Position numbers and translations under genes: made by a program. Under the pieces are notes generated by a model, which saw nothing but the letters and a program-made list of their open reading frames with translations, was not told the origin of the DNA and did not search any database. Shown piece by piece: positions 42,552 through 51,126 of a stretch of 64,000 nt of DNA. Numbering within the stretch: position 1 is the stretch's first letter; each line of letters starts with the position of its first letter. The stretch comes from an uncultured bacterium (GTDB lineage: Bacteria; Krumholzibacteriota; Krumholzibacteriia; LZORAL124-64-63): assembly GCA_903912525.1 (NCBI GenBank), contig CAIWHK010000006.1, positions 124,001 to 188,000 on the forward strand. The letters are read 5' to 3'.

Positions 42552-45404
42552 ATGGCAATGATCGCGAACCTCAAGTGCCCGCAGCAGCGGCGGTGGACGG
42601 CGGCAGCGTCGTCGGTCGTAGGGCTCCTGCTGGTGTTTGCCCTGACGGCCCCGGCGCTGGCGTTCAAGGACATCCCGAACCCGGTGCTCGACGCGGGGTA
42701 CAACCCGAACGGCATCTTCATCCTCGACGGTTCCTATGTCATGAACGTCGGCGAGGTGCAGATCAACATCACGAACTGGGGCCTGATCGGGTCGATGTAT
42801 TCATCCAATCGACCGTGGTCGGACGCACCGTCGTGCCAGTGGCCCGCCGGTTCGGGTAATGAGTACCTGTGGGGCGCAGGTCTCTGGGTGGGTGGCGTCG
42901 TGCTCGGGGAACGACTCGTGTCCACCGGGGGCTTCGGCAGCGAGATCTATCCGTTGGACGACATCGAAGCCACGATCTATGAAGCCGTCGACGGGCGCCT
43001 GGTACGTCCGGGGGGCAATCCGGAGGCCAGTGGCAAGCGGGCCCCGATGAACGGCAATGACGACGATGAGGACGGGCGGATCGACGAGGAAATCCTGAAC
43101 GGTTACGACGATGACGATGACGGGCTGATCGACGAGGATTTCGCCCAGATCGGCAACCAGATGTTCGTTCTGACGAACTACGACAACACCCGTCGCGCCC
43201 AGGAAGCCTACCCGGACCACACGCCGATGAACCTGCAGATCGTCCAGACGTCGTTCCAGTGGGAGAACGACCTGGTCGACGACTTCGTCGGCTTCGACTA
43301 CAAGATCACCAACGTCGGCGTCACTGACGTCAACAAGGTGTATATCGGCTTCTTCGCCGACAGTGACATCGGCCCGCGCGGCGCGAGCGGCACAGCGGAA
43401 GATGACATGTCCGGTTCGTGGCCCGAGACCAAGGGCGAGCCGGGCCTGGTGCGCGCGTCGGACGGCCAGTTCGTGCCGATCCAGATCGGTTACATGTATG
43501 ACGCTTCGGAGACCGACCTCATCGACGGCTACTTCGGCATCGTGTTCCTGGGGCACAATGTCGATCCCGCCGGCATCAAGGCGCCGCCGACCGTCGGTAT
43601 GCGTACGTTCCAGTCCTTTGCCAGCGCCGCGAGCTTCGAGCAGGGCGGCGACCCCAGCAACGACGACGAAGCCTACCAGTTGCTGAGCGCCGTGCGCGAC
43701 GACTGGGACAACAACACGCCGGTGGGCAAACAGGCCGATATCCGATTCCTCGTGTCCGCCGGACCGTTCTCGATTCTGGGGCCCGGCGAGAGCCTGTCCT
43801 TCCAGGTCGGCATGGTCATGGGCCCGGGCCTCGGCAACGAGGATGGCGCGCCCGGCCTGCTTGCCAATTGCGCCGAGGCGTGGCTCACGTATTCGGGCAT
43901 CTGGACCAATGAGATCACCCAGGTCGTCACCCGCGCCGGCACGACGCTCGATCCCGGCATCGGCGGTCGCGAGACCATGCTGTGCCGCGAAGACTTCGAG
44001 CCCTCGGTCTTCGACAACTTCCGCCCCGATTTCATGGACACTTCCTGCGTCAACGCGGAGTGGGTCCTGGGGCAGGTGGCGTTGACCGATAACGACCTTT
44101 TCGACTACGAGATCGGCGACGAGACGAAGGTCTGCGCCATGTTCAACATGGACAACTGCTTCGAGTGCGCCCGCCAGCTCGGCCATGCCTGCACGCCGCA
44201 GGACTTCATCGAAGGCCTGTGGACGTGCAACGACCTCGAGTCGACGAACAACATCGCCTGCACCGGCGTGGACGGCAACGAGACCCAGATCCACTGGCTG
44301 GTCGGCATGGCGCCGCCGCCGCCGGGCCTGCGGCTGTGGCCGACCGACAGCCGCGTCCATGTATTCTGGGACGACCTCAGCGAGGTCACTGAGGACATCC
44401 GGCTGCGGGTGGTGGACTTCGAATCCTACCGCATCTGGCGCGCCGACAACTGGGACCGCCCGTTCGGCTCGTCGGTCCTCAACGGCCCCGAGTCGACGCT
44501 GTGGCAGATGGTCGCCGAATACGACCTCGTGAACACCTATGTGTCCAGTCGCACCGTGGGCGTCACCACGCAGCTGGACACCCTGCCGTTGGGCGCGAAC
44601 ACGGGTCTCGGGGGCATTGCGTACCGCCCCCGCATCCTGGACAACCCGCAGTTCGCCGGCCTGGGTGAGGCCATGCAGGCGGTCATCGACGCGGATCCGG
44701 AGGGCCTGCTGCGGTCACGGCCGATCCTGCGCGGCGCGGACGGCCTCCCGATCGCGGCCTACGCGGGCCTGATCCCCTGGGAGACCTATCCCGTGGCGCT
44801 GGACACGTTCTTTGCCGTCGCCTCGCGCGCGGCAGACCCTGGTAACGGCGTGACCGCCAAGCACGGGACGCATTACTACGAGTACGTGGACCAGGACATC
44901 CACAACGGGTTCCTGTACTTCTACTCGGTCACGGCCACGGATCATGCCTTGGCTCCGACCGGCAGCGCGATCACCCTTCCGGTCGGCCCCGGGCTGGTTG
45001 GCGACCCCGGCTCGTCGTTCGACAACACGACGCCGGGCGCGACGGCCCAGACCGCCGAGGAGCGGGAGCGGTTCGGCGTGAACATCTACGTCTATCCGAA
45101 CCCGGCGACACGCGATGCCCTGGCCGAGTACCAGCAGATGAACCCGAACGGGGACGACCCGACGGGTGTCAGGGTGACGTTTACCAACCTGCCTGAGGCT
45201 CGCAACACGATCAAGATCTACACGATCAGCGGCGACCTGGTGCAGACGCTGGATCAGGATGGCCTCTCGGGCGTGGGCTACACCAGTTGGAACCTGATGA
45301 GTCGCAACGGCCAGGAGATCGTCAGCGGTGTGTACCTGTATTCGGTGGAGTCCGACGACAACCGGTTCGATCGGTTCGTCGGCAAGTTCGTGGTGGTCAG
45401 GTAA
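42552..45404 (+). CDS. Large secreted protein with Asp-rich calcium-type repeats and FlgD/T9SS-like C-terminal domain
   Basis: 950 residues. The signal peptide is SVVGLLLVFALTAPALA. Asp-rich repeats at about 165-200 (NGNDDDEDGRIDEE, YDDDDDGLIDEDF) look like thrombospondin-3/EF-hand calcium sites. A Cys-rich patch around 530-575 (VCAMFNMDNCFECARQLGHA) implies disulfides outside the cytoplasm. The last ~105 residues begin VNIYVYPNPATRDA and contain TIKIYTISGDLVQTLD and VSGVYLYSVES, the pattern of FlgD Ig-like/type IX sorting domains that direct proteins to the cell surface. It sits between a TonB receptor and a PorV homologue. It is probably a surface protein of the same system; enzymatic activity is not evident. 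Confidence 0.8.
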   Translation: MAMIANLKCPQQRRWTAAASSVVGLLLVFALTAPALAFKDIPNPVLDAGYNPNGIFILDGSYVMNVGEVQINITNWGLIGSMYSSNRPWSDAPSCQWPAGSGNEYLWGAGLWVGGVVLGERLVSTGGFGSEIYPLDDIEATIYEAVDGRLVRPGGNPEASGKRAPMNGNDDDEDGRIDEEILNGYDDDDDGLIDEDFAQIGNQMFVLTNYDNTRRAQEAYPDHTPMNLQIVQTSFQWENDLVDDFVGFDYKITNVGVTDVNKVYIGFFADSDIGPRGASGTAEDDMSGSWPETKGEPGLVRASDGQFVPIQIGYMYDASETDLIDGYFGIVFLGHNVDPAGIKAPPTVGMRTFQSFASAASFEQGGDPSNDDEAYQLLSAVRDDWDNNTPVGKQADIRFLVSAGPFSILGPGESLSFQVGMVMGPGLGNEDGAPGLLANCAEAWLTYSGIWTNEITQVVTRAGTTLDPGIGGRETMLCREDFEPSVFDNFRPDFMDTSCVNAEWVLGQVALTDNDLFDYEIGDETKVCAMFNMDNCFECARQLGHACTPQDFIEGLWTCNDLESTNNIACTGVDGNETQIHWLVGMAPPPPGLRLWPTDSRVHVFWDDLSEVTEDIRLRVVDFESYRIWRADNWDRPFGSSVLNGPESTLWQMVAEYDLVNTYVSSRTVGVTTQLDTLPLGANTGLGGIAYRPRILDNPQFAGLGEAMQAVIDADPEGLLRSRPILRGADGLPIAAYAGLIPWETYPVALDTFFAVASRAADPGNGVTAKHGTHYYEYVDQDIHNGFLYFYSVTATDHALAPTGSAITLPVGPGLVGDPGSSFDNTTPGATAQTAEERERFGVNIYVYPNPATRDALAEYQQMNPNGDDPTGVRVTFTNLPEARNTIKIYTISGDLVQTLDQDGLSGVGYTSWNLMSRNGQEIVSGVYLYSVESDDNRFDRFVGKFVVVR

Positions 45405-45443
45405 AGACCGGCTCTAGGGGCAGATCGAGTCAACTCCGTCGTT

Positions 45444-45471
45444 GGACGGAAGCGTCCGTCGCGGGACGGAC
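45444..45471 (+). promoter_or_regulatory. Alternative hairpins before the PorV-like gene
   Basis: GTCCGTC (45454-45460) pairs with GACGGAC (45465-45471) around GCGG, ending three bases before the GGAGG ribosome-binding site. GGACG (45444-45448) can instead pair with CGTCC (45453-45457), which excludes the first stem. The arrangement could tune translation of the third gene of the operon. Confidence 0.35.
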
Positions 45472-45483
45472 ACGGAGGTTTCC

Positions 45484-46416
45484 ATGAAGCGCATCGCGAT
45501 ACTGACCGCCTTCCTGCTGGCCGCGCCGACGCTTGTTCACGGCGCCGGGTTCGCGAAGGTGGGCACCTTCGGGGGTCAGGAACTCAAGATCGGCGTGAGT
45601 GCCCGGGCCACGGCCATGGGCTCCGCGTTCGTCGGCATGGCCGACGACGCCTCGGCCGTGTTCTGGAATCCGGGTGGCCTGGTCAACGTGACCGGCAATG
45701 AAGTGTCGCTGAACCACGTGCAGTGGGCGGCGGACACGAAGCTGAGCACGGCGATCCTGGCCTTCAGCCCGCGGTCGATCCCGGGCACGCTGGCGTTTTC
45801 CCTGCGGTCGTTCTGGATGGATCCGCAGCTTGAGCGTTCGGCGTACCTGCCCGAGGGCACGGGTCGCACGTTCGACGCCGGCACCACGTCGCTGGGCCTG
45901 AGTTACTCGCGGTTCTTCACCGACAAGTTCTCGGCCGGCGCCACGGTGAACTACCTGCACATGGGCCTGGCCGAGTCCGCCGTCAACACCGGCGCCCTCG
46001 ACTTCGGCATCATGTACCGCATCGGGATCCGTGACCTGAAGCTCGGCATGGTCATCCAGAACCTGGGCGGCAAGTTCATGTTCGACGAGCGCGAGTCGAA
46101 GCTGCCGGTGACCTTCAAGGTCGGCCTCAGTGCGACGGCGTTCAAGACGACCCAGCAGAAGCTGGTCGGTGCCCTCGAGTTCGCGCATCCCGCGGACAAC
46201 CTGGAGCACGCGAACGTGGGCGCGGAGTACAGCCTCAACAAGCAGTTCTTCGCCCGCGCCGGCTACCACATCAACTACGACACCGACGGCCTGGCCTTCG
46301 GCTTCGGTGCGGCGCTTCCCACCGGCGCCAAGACCAAGCTGCAGGCCGACTACAGCGCCGTCGACATGGCCGCCCTCGGCTACGTCCATCGGTTCACGCT
46401 GTCGGTCACGTACTGA
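45484..46416 (+). CDS. PorV/PorQ-family outer-membrane protein
   Basis: 310 residues. ATG 45484 follows GGAGG at ideal spacing; the signal peptide is AILTAFLLAAPTLVHG. GVSARATAMGSAFVGMADDA and SAVFWNPGGLVNVTGNEVSL are the defining PorV/PorQ/UPF0164 motifs, followed by regular beta-strands and the C-terminal TLSVTY. In Bacteroidetes PorV carries type IX cargo to the attachment complex at the outer membrane. Here its gene directly follows a gene whose product has a sorting-like C-terminal domain. Core T9SS genes are not in the window, so a T9SS role is an inference. It is the last gene before a strong terminator. Confidence 0.88.
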   Translation: MKRIAILTAFLLAAPTLVHGAGFAKVGTFGGQELKIGVSARATAMGSAFVGMADDASAVFWNPGGLVNVTGNEVSLNHVQWAADTKLSTAILAFSPRSIPGTLAFSLRSFWMDPQLERSAYLPEGTGRTFDAGTTSLGLSYSRFFTDKFSAGATVNYLHMGLAESAVNTGALDFGIMYRIGIRDLKLGMVIQNLGGKFMFDERESKLPVTFKVGLSATAFKTTQQKLVGALEFAHPADNLEHANVGAEYSLNKQFFARAGYHINYDTDGLAFGFGAALPTGAKTKLQADYSAVDMAALGYVHRFTLSVTY

Positions 46417-46460
46417 TCGCTGCGCTTCGGCTGCCGGAAACCGGCCGAAACGACCTGCCC

Positions 46461-46495
46461 GCCGCCCCGCCGCACCTGCGGCGGGGCGGCTTTTT
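46461..46495 (+). terminator. Strong intrinsic terminator of the TonB-receptor operon
   Basis: GCCGCCCCGCCGCA (46461-46474) pairs perfectly with TGCGGCGGGGCGGC (46477-46490), 14 base pairs, followed at once by TTTTT (46491-46495). It is the clearest Rho-independent terminator in the window. Confidence 0.95.
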
Positions 46496-46601
46496 GCGCC
46501 CTGCTCTGGTCAGGCGGCCGGCGATTCGGTAACTTGAGAGCGGCCGGTCGGCACCGGCCCCGGTCGTGGGGATCGGTTCCCGTCCCACCGAAAGGCCCGT
46601 C

Positions 46602-48239
46602 ATGTTCCACGCGGTGCGTCGAGTCTCCATTCTTCTGCTCATCGCCGTTGTCACGGCTGCGGCCCTGCCGTGCGCTTCGGTCGCGGCGCTCCTGCAGCCC
46701 CTGGACGGCCGCGGCAACTTCCACAGCTACGTGGATGTGGTCAACCGCTGGCGCGCGGGCGACCACCTTGACGTGGTGGCGCTGGTCTCGGTGGCCAACG
46801 GCGACCTGGCCACCCGGGACGAGGACGGCGACCTGGTGGCGCGCCTGCGGGTCGAGGTGACGATCACGGCGCCCGATGGCCGTGAGGTTACCCGGACGCG
46901 CAGCGTCCGTACCCAGGCCCTCGGGAAGCGGGATGCGGCATCGCGCACGCTGCGGCAGGTGTGCGGCGTGATCCTGCCGGACGTCCCGTTCCGCAGCGGA
47001 CGCATTTCCTGCACGGTCTACGACGTCAACCGGCGCCGCGAGGGGCTGCTCAACCAGATGCGCAGCAGCGAGGCGCGCAGCGAGGCGTTCGGGGAGTGGT
47101 ACGCCGATTCCGGCCCGCGCCCGGCCACCGGGCTGGCCTTGGACGACCCCATGTTCCTGGTGCACGCGCCGCTGGCGGCCTGGAACCCTGAGAGTGCGGC
47201 CGACCCTTCGGAGAGTGGTGGCCTTCTGGGCGACTATGTGCACCCGAGCCGGATCTACGGGATCGAGCAGGATCGCCTGCAGATGGTGATCCCCGTCTGG
47301 CCGCCCGCGGGCGGCGCCACGCGCCCGGAGGACCTGGCCGGATTGCGGCTGCAAGTGGTCAGCGCCGACGGTATCTATGCCCTGACCGATTCCATCCCGT
47401 TCGACCAGCGGGGCATCAGCGCCCTGGAGGCAGGGCGGCCCGCCTACCTGTTCTACGAACTGGACGTCAATCGCCTGCCTGCCGGCAGCTACCGGCTCAG
47501 CGCGGGCCCGTTGGGGGCGCAGGGGCGCGGCCTGCTCAGCGGGTTCTCCGTGGTCTGGGAGCTGGGCGCCCTTTCGCGCGAGCACGACCTGGTCCTCGGT
47601 GAAGGCTTCACCGTGTTCACCGGTGGGCAGCGCGAGCGCTTTCTCCAGGCGAGCCCGACCGACCAGCAGAGCATGCTCGACGAGTTCTGGCGCGCACTGA
47701 ACCCCGACCCGGGCAGCCTCGTCAACCCGGTGCAGATCGAGTTCCAGTACCGGATCGCCTATGTGCAGCAGTTCCTCGGCGGCTTCGGGCCCCAGGGTGC
47801 GCGGGACGGCCGGGGCGAGGTTTTCCTGCTGCTCGGCGCCGCGGACGAGGTCGAGCGGGAACCGGTGCCCTTGAACTACCGCGACCAGGACGATGCGCGG
47901 GTCAAGGTCTACGACCGGTTCACCCCGGACCGGCCAGGCTCGACCGCGAAGGGCGCGGCCCCCGAGGGGACCCAGGTCGTCAGCCCTTACGCGACCATCG
48001 GCGGCGTACCGCTGGTTTCGCCGGTGTCCCGGTCGGCGGAGCGCGACCGCACCGAAATGATGCACAAGGCGGGGCGCGACTACGGCTTCGAACTCTGGAA
48101 ATACGACAACGGCGGCAATCCCCTGTTTGCCAGCAAGTTGTCGGGCAAGGGCATGGGCCAGCGCTTCCTGTTCGTGGACGCCGATGGGACCGGCAACTAC
48201 CGGCTTGAATCGTCCAATATCGTCAACGGCGAGGAGTAG
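46602..48239 (+). CDS. Exported GWxTD-domain-related protein with degenerate motif
   Basis: 545 residues; signal peptide VSILLLIAVVTAAALPCASV. The middle-to-late part (about 355-415) follows the GWxTD family plan: RFLQASPTDQQSMLDEFWRA, then LNPDPGSL, then EFQYRIAYVQQFLGGF, then GRGEVFLLLGAADEVE. At the diagnostic GWxTD position the sequence reads GARDGRG, so the tryptophan and threonine are lost. GWxTD proteins are common exported proteins of FCB-group candidate phyla and Acidobacteria, of unknown biochemical role. The C-terminal ~80 residues are unlike the family core. The start was chosen at ATG 46602, where the signal peptide begins; an upstream in-frame ATG gives a poor N-terminus. It follows the operon terminator and lacks an obvious promoter. 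Confidence 0.75.
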   Translation: MFHAVRRVSILLLIAVVTAAALPCASVAALLQPLDGRGNFHSYVDVVNRWRAGDHLDVVALVSVANGDLATRDEDGDLVARLRVEVTITAPDGREVTRTRSVRTQALGKRDAASRTLRQVCGVILPDVPFRSGRISCTVYDVNRRREGLLNQMRSSEARSEAFGEWYADSGPRPATGLALDDPMFLVHAPLAAWNPESAADPSESGGLLGDYVHPSRIYGIEQDRLQMVIPVWPPAGGATRPEDLAGLRLQVVSADGIYALTDSIPFDQRGISALEAGRPAYLFYELDVNRLPAGSYRLSAGPLGAQGRGLLSGFSVVWELGALSREHDLVLGEGFTVFTGGQRERFLQASPTDQQSMLDEFWRALNPDPGSLVNPVQIEFQYRIAYVQQFLGGFGPQGARDGRGEVFLLLGAADEVEREPVPLNYRDQDDARVKVYDRFTPDRPGSTAKGAAPEGTQVVSPYATIGGVPLVSPVSRSAERDRTEMMHKAGRDYGFELWKYDNGGNPLFASKLSGKGMGQRFLFVDADGTGNYRLESSNIVNGEE

Positions 48240-48341
48240 CCGGCCCACAGGTAGGGGTGGGCGGCGCCCTCCGCCACGACCGGCGGGGCAATCGGCCCGG
48301 CGGCGAACCGCTTTTCAGGTCGCGGTTTGGGCGGTTGGGGT

Positions 48342-48371
48342 TTGACTTGAGTCCCTGCCTTCCACTAATTA
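48342..48371 (+). promoter_or_regulatory. Candidate sigma-70 promoter for the ExbB-like gene
   Basis: TTGACT (48342-48347), 18 bases, then the AT-rich TAATTA (48366-48371) in an otherwise GC-rich spacer. The -35 is good; the -10 register is uncertain by one or two bases. Confidence 0.5.
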
Positions 48372-48463
48372 TTTCGGGGGCGCGGAGCGCTGCCTGTCGG
48401 TATCCCACTGCCGGCGCCCGGCCCGCACCCGGGCCCAACCGAGCGGAAAGGAAGTCTCGCGCA

Positions 48464-49348
48464 ATGGCTCGTCAGGATTCGAGGACTCTCGCACTCCGTA
48501 TCCGGTGTCTGCTGGCCGTACTGGCTGCGACCCTGATGGTTTCCGCCGCGGTGGCCGCCCCGGCCGACCCCGCCGATCCGTTTGCCCTGGCTGAGAAATT
48601 CGCCAGGATCCAGGCGACGACCGACTCGCTGGGCTACGGCATCGCCGTGACCGACTCGTCGGACGAGGTGGCCAAGGTGGCGCCCCCGATGGGCGGCCTC
48701 ATGGGCATGGTCGATCGCTCCGCCTGGGGCGCGACGGCGCCGGGCCGCACCTGGGTCGCCGGTGGTCCGTTCATGTGGTGGATCCTGGCACTGGCCGTCT
48801 TCGGCCTCGTGGTCGTGGCCGAGCGCGCGTGGACCCTCAGCCGGGCGCGCGTCAGCACGCGCCGGGTGCTGGGCATCATCATGACGACGCTGCGCAACGA
48901 CGGCGTCCAGGCTGCCGGTGACGAGTGCCAGAAGGTGCGCGGTCCCGTGGCGGCCATCCTGTATTCCGGCCTGCAGAAGGCCGACCAGGGGCGCGACGAG
49001 GCGAGCCGCGCGATGAACACCGCCGGCACGATCGAGATGTCGTTCCTCGAGCGCGGCCTCGTGTATGTGTCGTCGGTGACGACGCTGGCGCCGCTGCTGG
49101 GCATCATCGGCAGCGTCTACGGCATGATCCAGTTGCTGGATGGCTTCGCCGCCGCCGAGCGCATCACGTCGGCCATGGTGGTCGCGGGCATTTCGAAATC
49201 CCTGGTCACGACGGCCTTCGGGTTCGCCGTCGCCATCCCCGCGTCGTTCGCCTACAACTACCTGGTCGGCATGATCGCCCGGCTGGTGGGCGACATGGAG
49301 GACTCGAGCAAGCAGCTGCTGGGCGAGCTGGACAAGCGGCGGAACTGA
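48464..49348 (+). CDS. ExbB/TolQ/MotA-type proton channel protein with exported N-terminal segment
   Basis: 294 residues. The ATG follows GGAAAGGAAG. A signal-like helix (CLLAVLAATLMVSAAVAAPA) and a ~70-residue hydrophilic stretch precede the family core. The core has helix WWILALAVFGLVVVAERAW, the cytoplasmic loop, and the two conserved helices with TLAPLLGIIGSVYGMIQLL and KSLVTTAFGFAVAIPASFAY. ExbB pentamers with ExbD couple proton flow to TonB or Tol partners. The usual exbD does not follow: the next gene is a TolC homologue after 316 bases. It could energise the TonB receptor at 39514 if exbD and tonB lie elsewhere. Confidence 0.88.
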   Translation: MARQDSRTLALRIRCLLAVLAATLMVSAAVAAPADPADPFALAEKFARIQATTDSLGYGIAVTDSSDEVAKVAPPMGGLMGMVDRSAWGATAPGRTWVAGGPFMWWILALAVFGLVVVAERAWTLSRARVSTRRVLGIIMTTLRNDGVQAAGDECQKVRGPVAAILYSGLQKADQGRDEASRAMNTAGTIEMSFLERGLVYVSSVTTLAPLLGIIGSVYGMIQLLDGFAAAERITSAMVVAGISKSLVTTAFGFAVAIPASFAYNYLVGMIARLVGDMEDSSKQLLGELDKRRN

Positions 49349-49375
49349 GCGCCCGACGCCGAGCGAAGGAATGGG

Positions 49376-49404
49376 ACCGGCCGCGCTGGCAAGGCGCGGC
49401 CGGT
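49376..49404 (+). terminator. Hairpin after the ExbB-like gene
   Basis: ACCGGCCGCG (49376-49385) and CGCGGCCGGT (49395-49404) form a perfect 10-bp stem with a 9-base loop. The following TCGTTATG is a poor T-run, so termination may be partial. Confidence 0.55.
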
Positions 49405-49562
49405 TCGTTATGTCTCCTGTTGCGCAGCGGCCCGGCCACTGCCGGTCGAGGGCCCGGGGGCCGGCCGCGGGCGGGCGCCGGGGCTCCCCGGGGCGGCGCA
49501 ACCTTTCCCGGTGGCCTGCGTCTATGGCTGGTCTGCCCCCGGCCGGTCGCCCGAAACCGGGT

Positions 49563-49592
49563 CTGGCAAACCGGATGCCCGGGTTCTATCAT
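49563..49592 (+). promoter_or_regulatory. Candidate promoter for the TolC-ATPase pair
   Basis: CTGGCA (49563-49568), 18 bases, TATCAT (49587-49592). The match is moderate, and the site is about 70 bases ahead of the ATG. Confidence 0.35.
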
Positions 49593-49664
49593 GAACAACG
49601 AGAAACGGATACCCGGCGGCCCGGCGTCTTTGGCCTGGCTGCGTCACAGAACGGGAGAGGGACC

Positions 49665-51125
49665 ATGAGCGGTGGTCGTATGGCGATGACGGGTCTGGGA
49701 GCGCGCGGCCTGGCGGTCGCGCTCGTCGTGTTGTCGGCTGTGGGGTCGGTGACCGCGGCGACCGCGCAGGGGGCCGCTGCCCCGGCCGCGAGCCAGGAAC
49801 TGCCTGTGATGTCGCTGGCGCAGTGCGTGAAGCTGGCCCTGGAGGACAGCCCCTCGCTCGAGATCGCCCGGCAGCAGCGCGGCATGGCGGCGCAGGATGT
49901 CCGCGGCGCCTGGGGCGCCTTCCTGCCGAGCCTCTCGCTGGCGTACAACTGGCAGAAGTCCGAGCGCACCGACTACGACGTCGCCCAGACCGAGTTCGGC
50001 ACGTACCCGATGACGACCGTGGGCGGCGACACCCTGCTGTTCCCGACGCAGGTCCCGACCGGCGCCGTCATGGACGAGACGAACAGCAGCAAGTACAAGT
50101 CGCTGTCGGCGCGCGCGCAGCTCAACGTCTTCGACGGCTTCGCCAAGTACGGCACGCTGGCCAGTGCGCGGCGCGGGCTCGAGGCCGCTGATGCCAGCAC
50201 CGGCTACGCGCACGAGCGCGTGGTCGAGTCGGTTGTCGCCGCCTACTTCAACCTGGTCCGCTTCCAGGAACTGGCCAAGGTGGCCCGCGACTCCCGCGAC
50301 CAGGCCGCCAAGGAACTCGAGCGCATGGATACCTACTTCCGGCTGGGCAGCGCCGCCAAGAGCGACGTCCTGCAGCAGCGGGTGCAGTTCGAGAACACAA
50401 AGCTGGCGGTCGTGATCGCCGACAACAACATCCAGCAGGGCATCGCCAACCTGGCGTACGCCATGAACCGGCCGCTGGCGGCCTCGTTCGCGGTGGACGG
50501 CGGCGTGCTGGCGACAGACTTCGAGGTGGAGGAGGTCGCGGCGATGTACGACGAGGCCCTCCGCAACCGGCTGGACCTCCAGAGCAGCGAACGCAACGTC
50601 GAGGCGCGGCGCGGCGATGCCAAGGCCGTTGCCGGCGGGCTGTTCCCGCGGGTGGACCTGTTCGGCAACTACAACCGCGACAACAACGAGTCGCCCTACA
50701 AGTTCGGCGCGCAGATCGCGTCGTCCACCTCCTACGGCGCCTCGGTGTCGTGGAACGTGTTCGATCGCATGCAGACGATCACCGGCGTCTCGAAGGCCAA
50801 GGCCGGCGTTCGCATCGCCGAGTACCAGCTGCAGCAGGCCCGCCTGAACGCGCAGGTCGAGATCCGGCAGCTGCACAACGCCCTGGTGGAATCCCGTGAG
50901 CGCGCCAGCGTCAGCCGCGAGACGATCATCCAGGCCGAGGAAGGCCTGCGCCTGGCGCAGGAGCGCTTCCGCGTGGGCGCCGGCACGGCGCTGGACGTGG
51001 TCGTCGCGCAGGTGAACCTGGCCTCGGCCCGCTCGCAGGAGGTCCAGGCCAAGTGCGACTTCCTGATCGCGCGCGCCAGCCTCGACCGGGCCGTGGGCCG
51101 TGCCAGCGCCCTGGCGGCGAACTGA
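49665..51125 (+). CDS. TolC-family outer-membrane efflux/export channel
   Basis: 486 residues. The signal is [20 protein letters not shown]. The two TolC half-repeats are seen: [20 protein letters not shown] with [20 protein letters not shown] in the first, and [20 protein letters not shown] with [20 protein letters not shown] in the second. Long helical stretches between them form the periplasmic tunnel, and [20 protein letters not shown] is the second coiled-coil signature. It forms a trimeric channel used by tripartite exporters. It is followed one base later by an ABC ATPase, but no membrane-fusion protein or permease is adjacent. Confidence 0.93.
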   Translation: MSGGRMAMTGLGARGLAVALVVLSAVGSVTAATAQGAAAPAASQELPVMSLAQCVKLALEDSPSLEIARQQRGMAAQDVRGAWGAFLPSLSLAYNWQKSERTDYDVAQTEFGTYPMTTVGGDTLLFPTQVPTGAVMDETNSSKYKSLSARAQLNVFDGFAKYGTLASARRGLEAADASTGYAHERVVESVVAAYFNLVRFQELAKVARDSRDQAAKELERMDTYFRLGSAAKSDVLQQRVQFENTKLAVVIADNNIQQGIANLAYAMNRPLAASFAVDGGVLATDFEVEEVAAMYDEALRNRLDLQSSERNVEARRGDAKAVAGGLFPRVDLFGNYNRDNNESPYKFGAQIASSTSYGASVSWNVFDRMQTITGVSKAKAGVRIAEYQLQQARLNAQVEIRQLHNALVESRERASVSRETIIQAEEGLRLAQERFRVGAGTALDVVVAQVNLASARSQEVQAKCDFLIARASLDRAVGRASALAAN

Positions 51126-51126
51126 C

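Larger units (their letters stand above)
49349..49664. other. Intergenic region between exbB-like and tolC-like genes
   Basis: No gene is supported and no exbD hides here. It contains a hairpin at 49376-49404 and a candidate promoter at 49563-49592. Confidence 0.5.

Noticed and set aside
49371-49664. Small coding frame upstream of tolC
   Set aside because: The in-frame extension before ATG 49665 is Pro/Arg/Gly-rich with no signal or domain, while a good ribosome-binding site and signal peptide begin at 49665.
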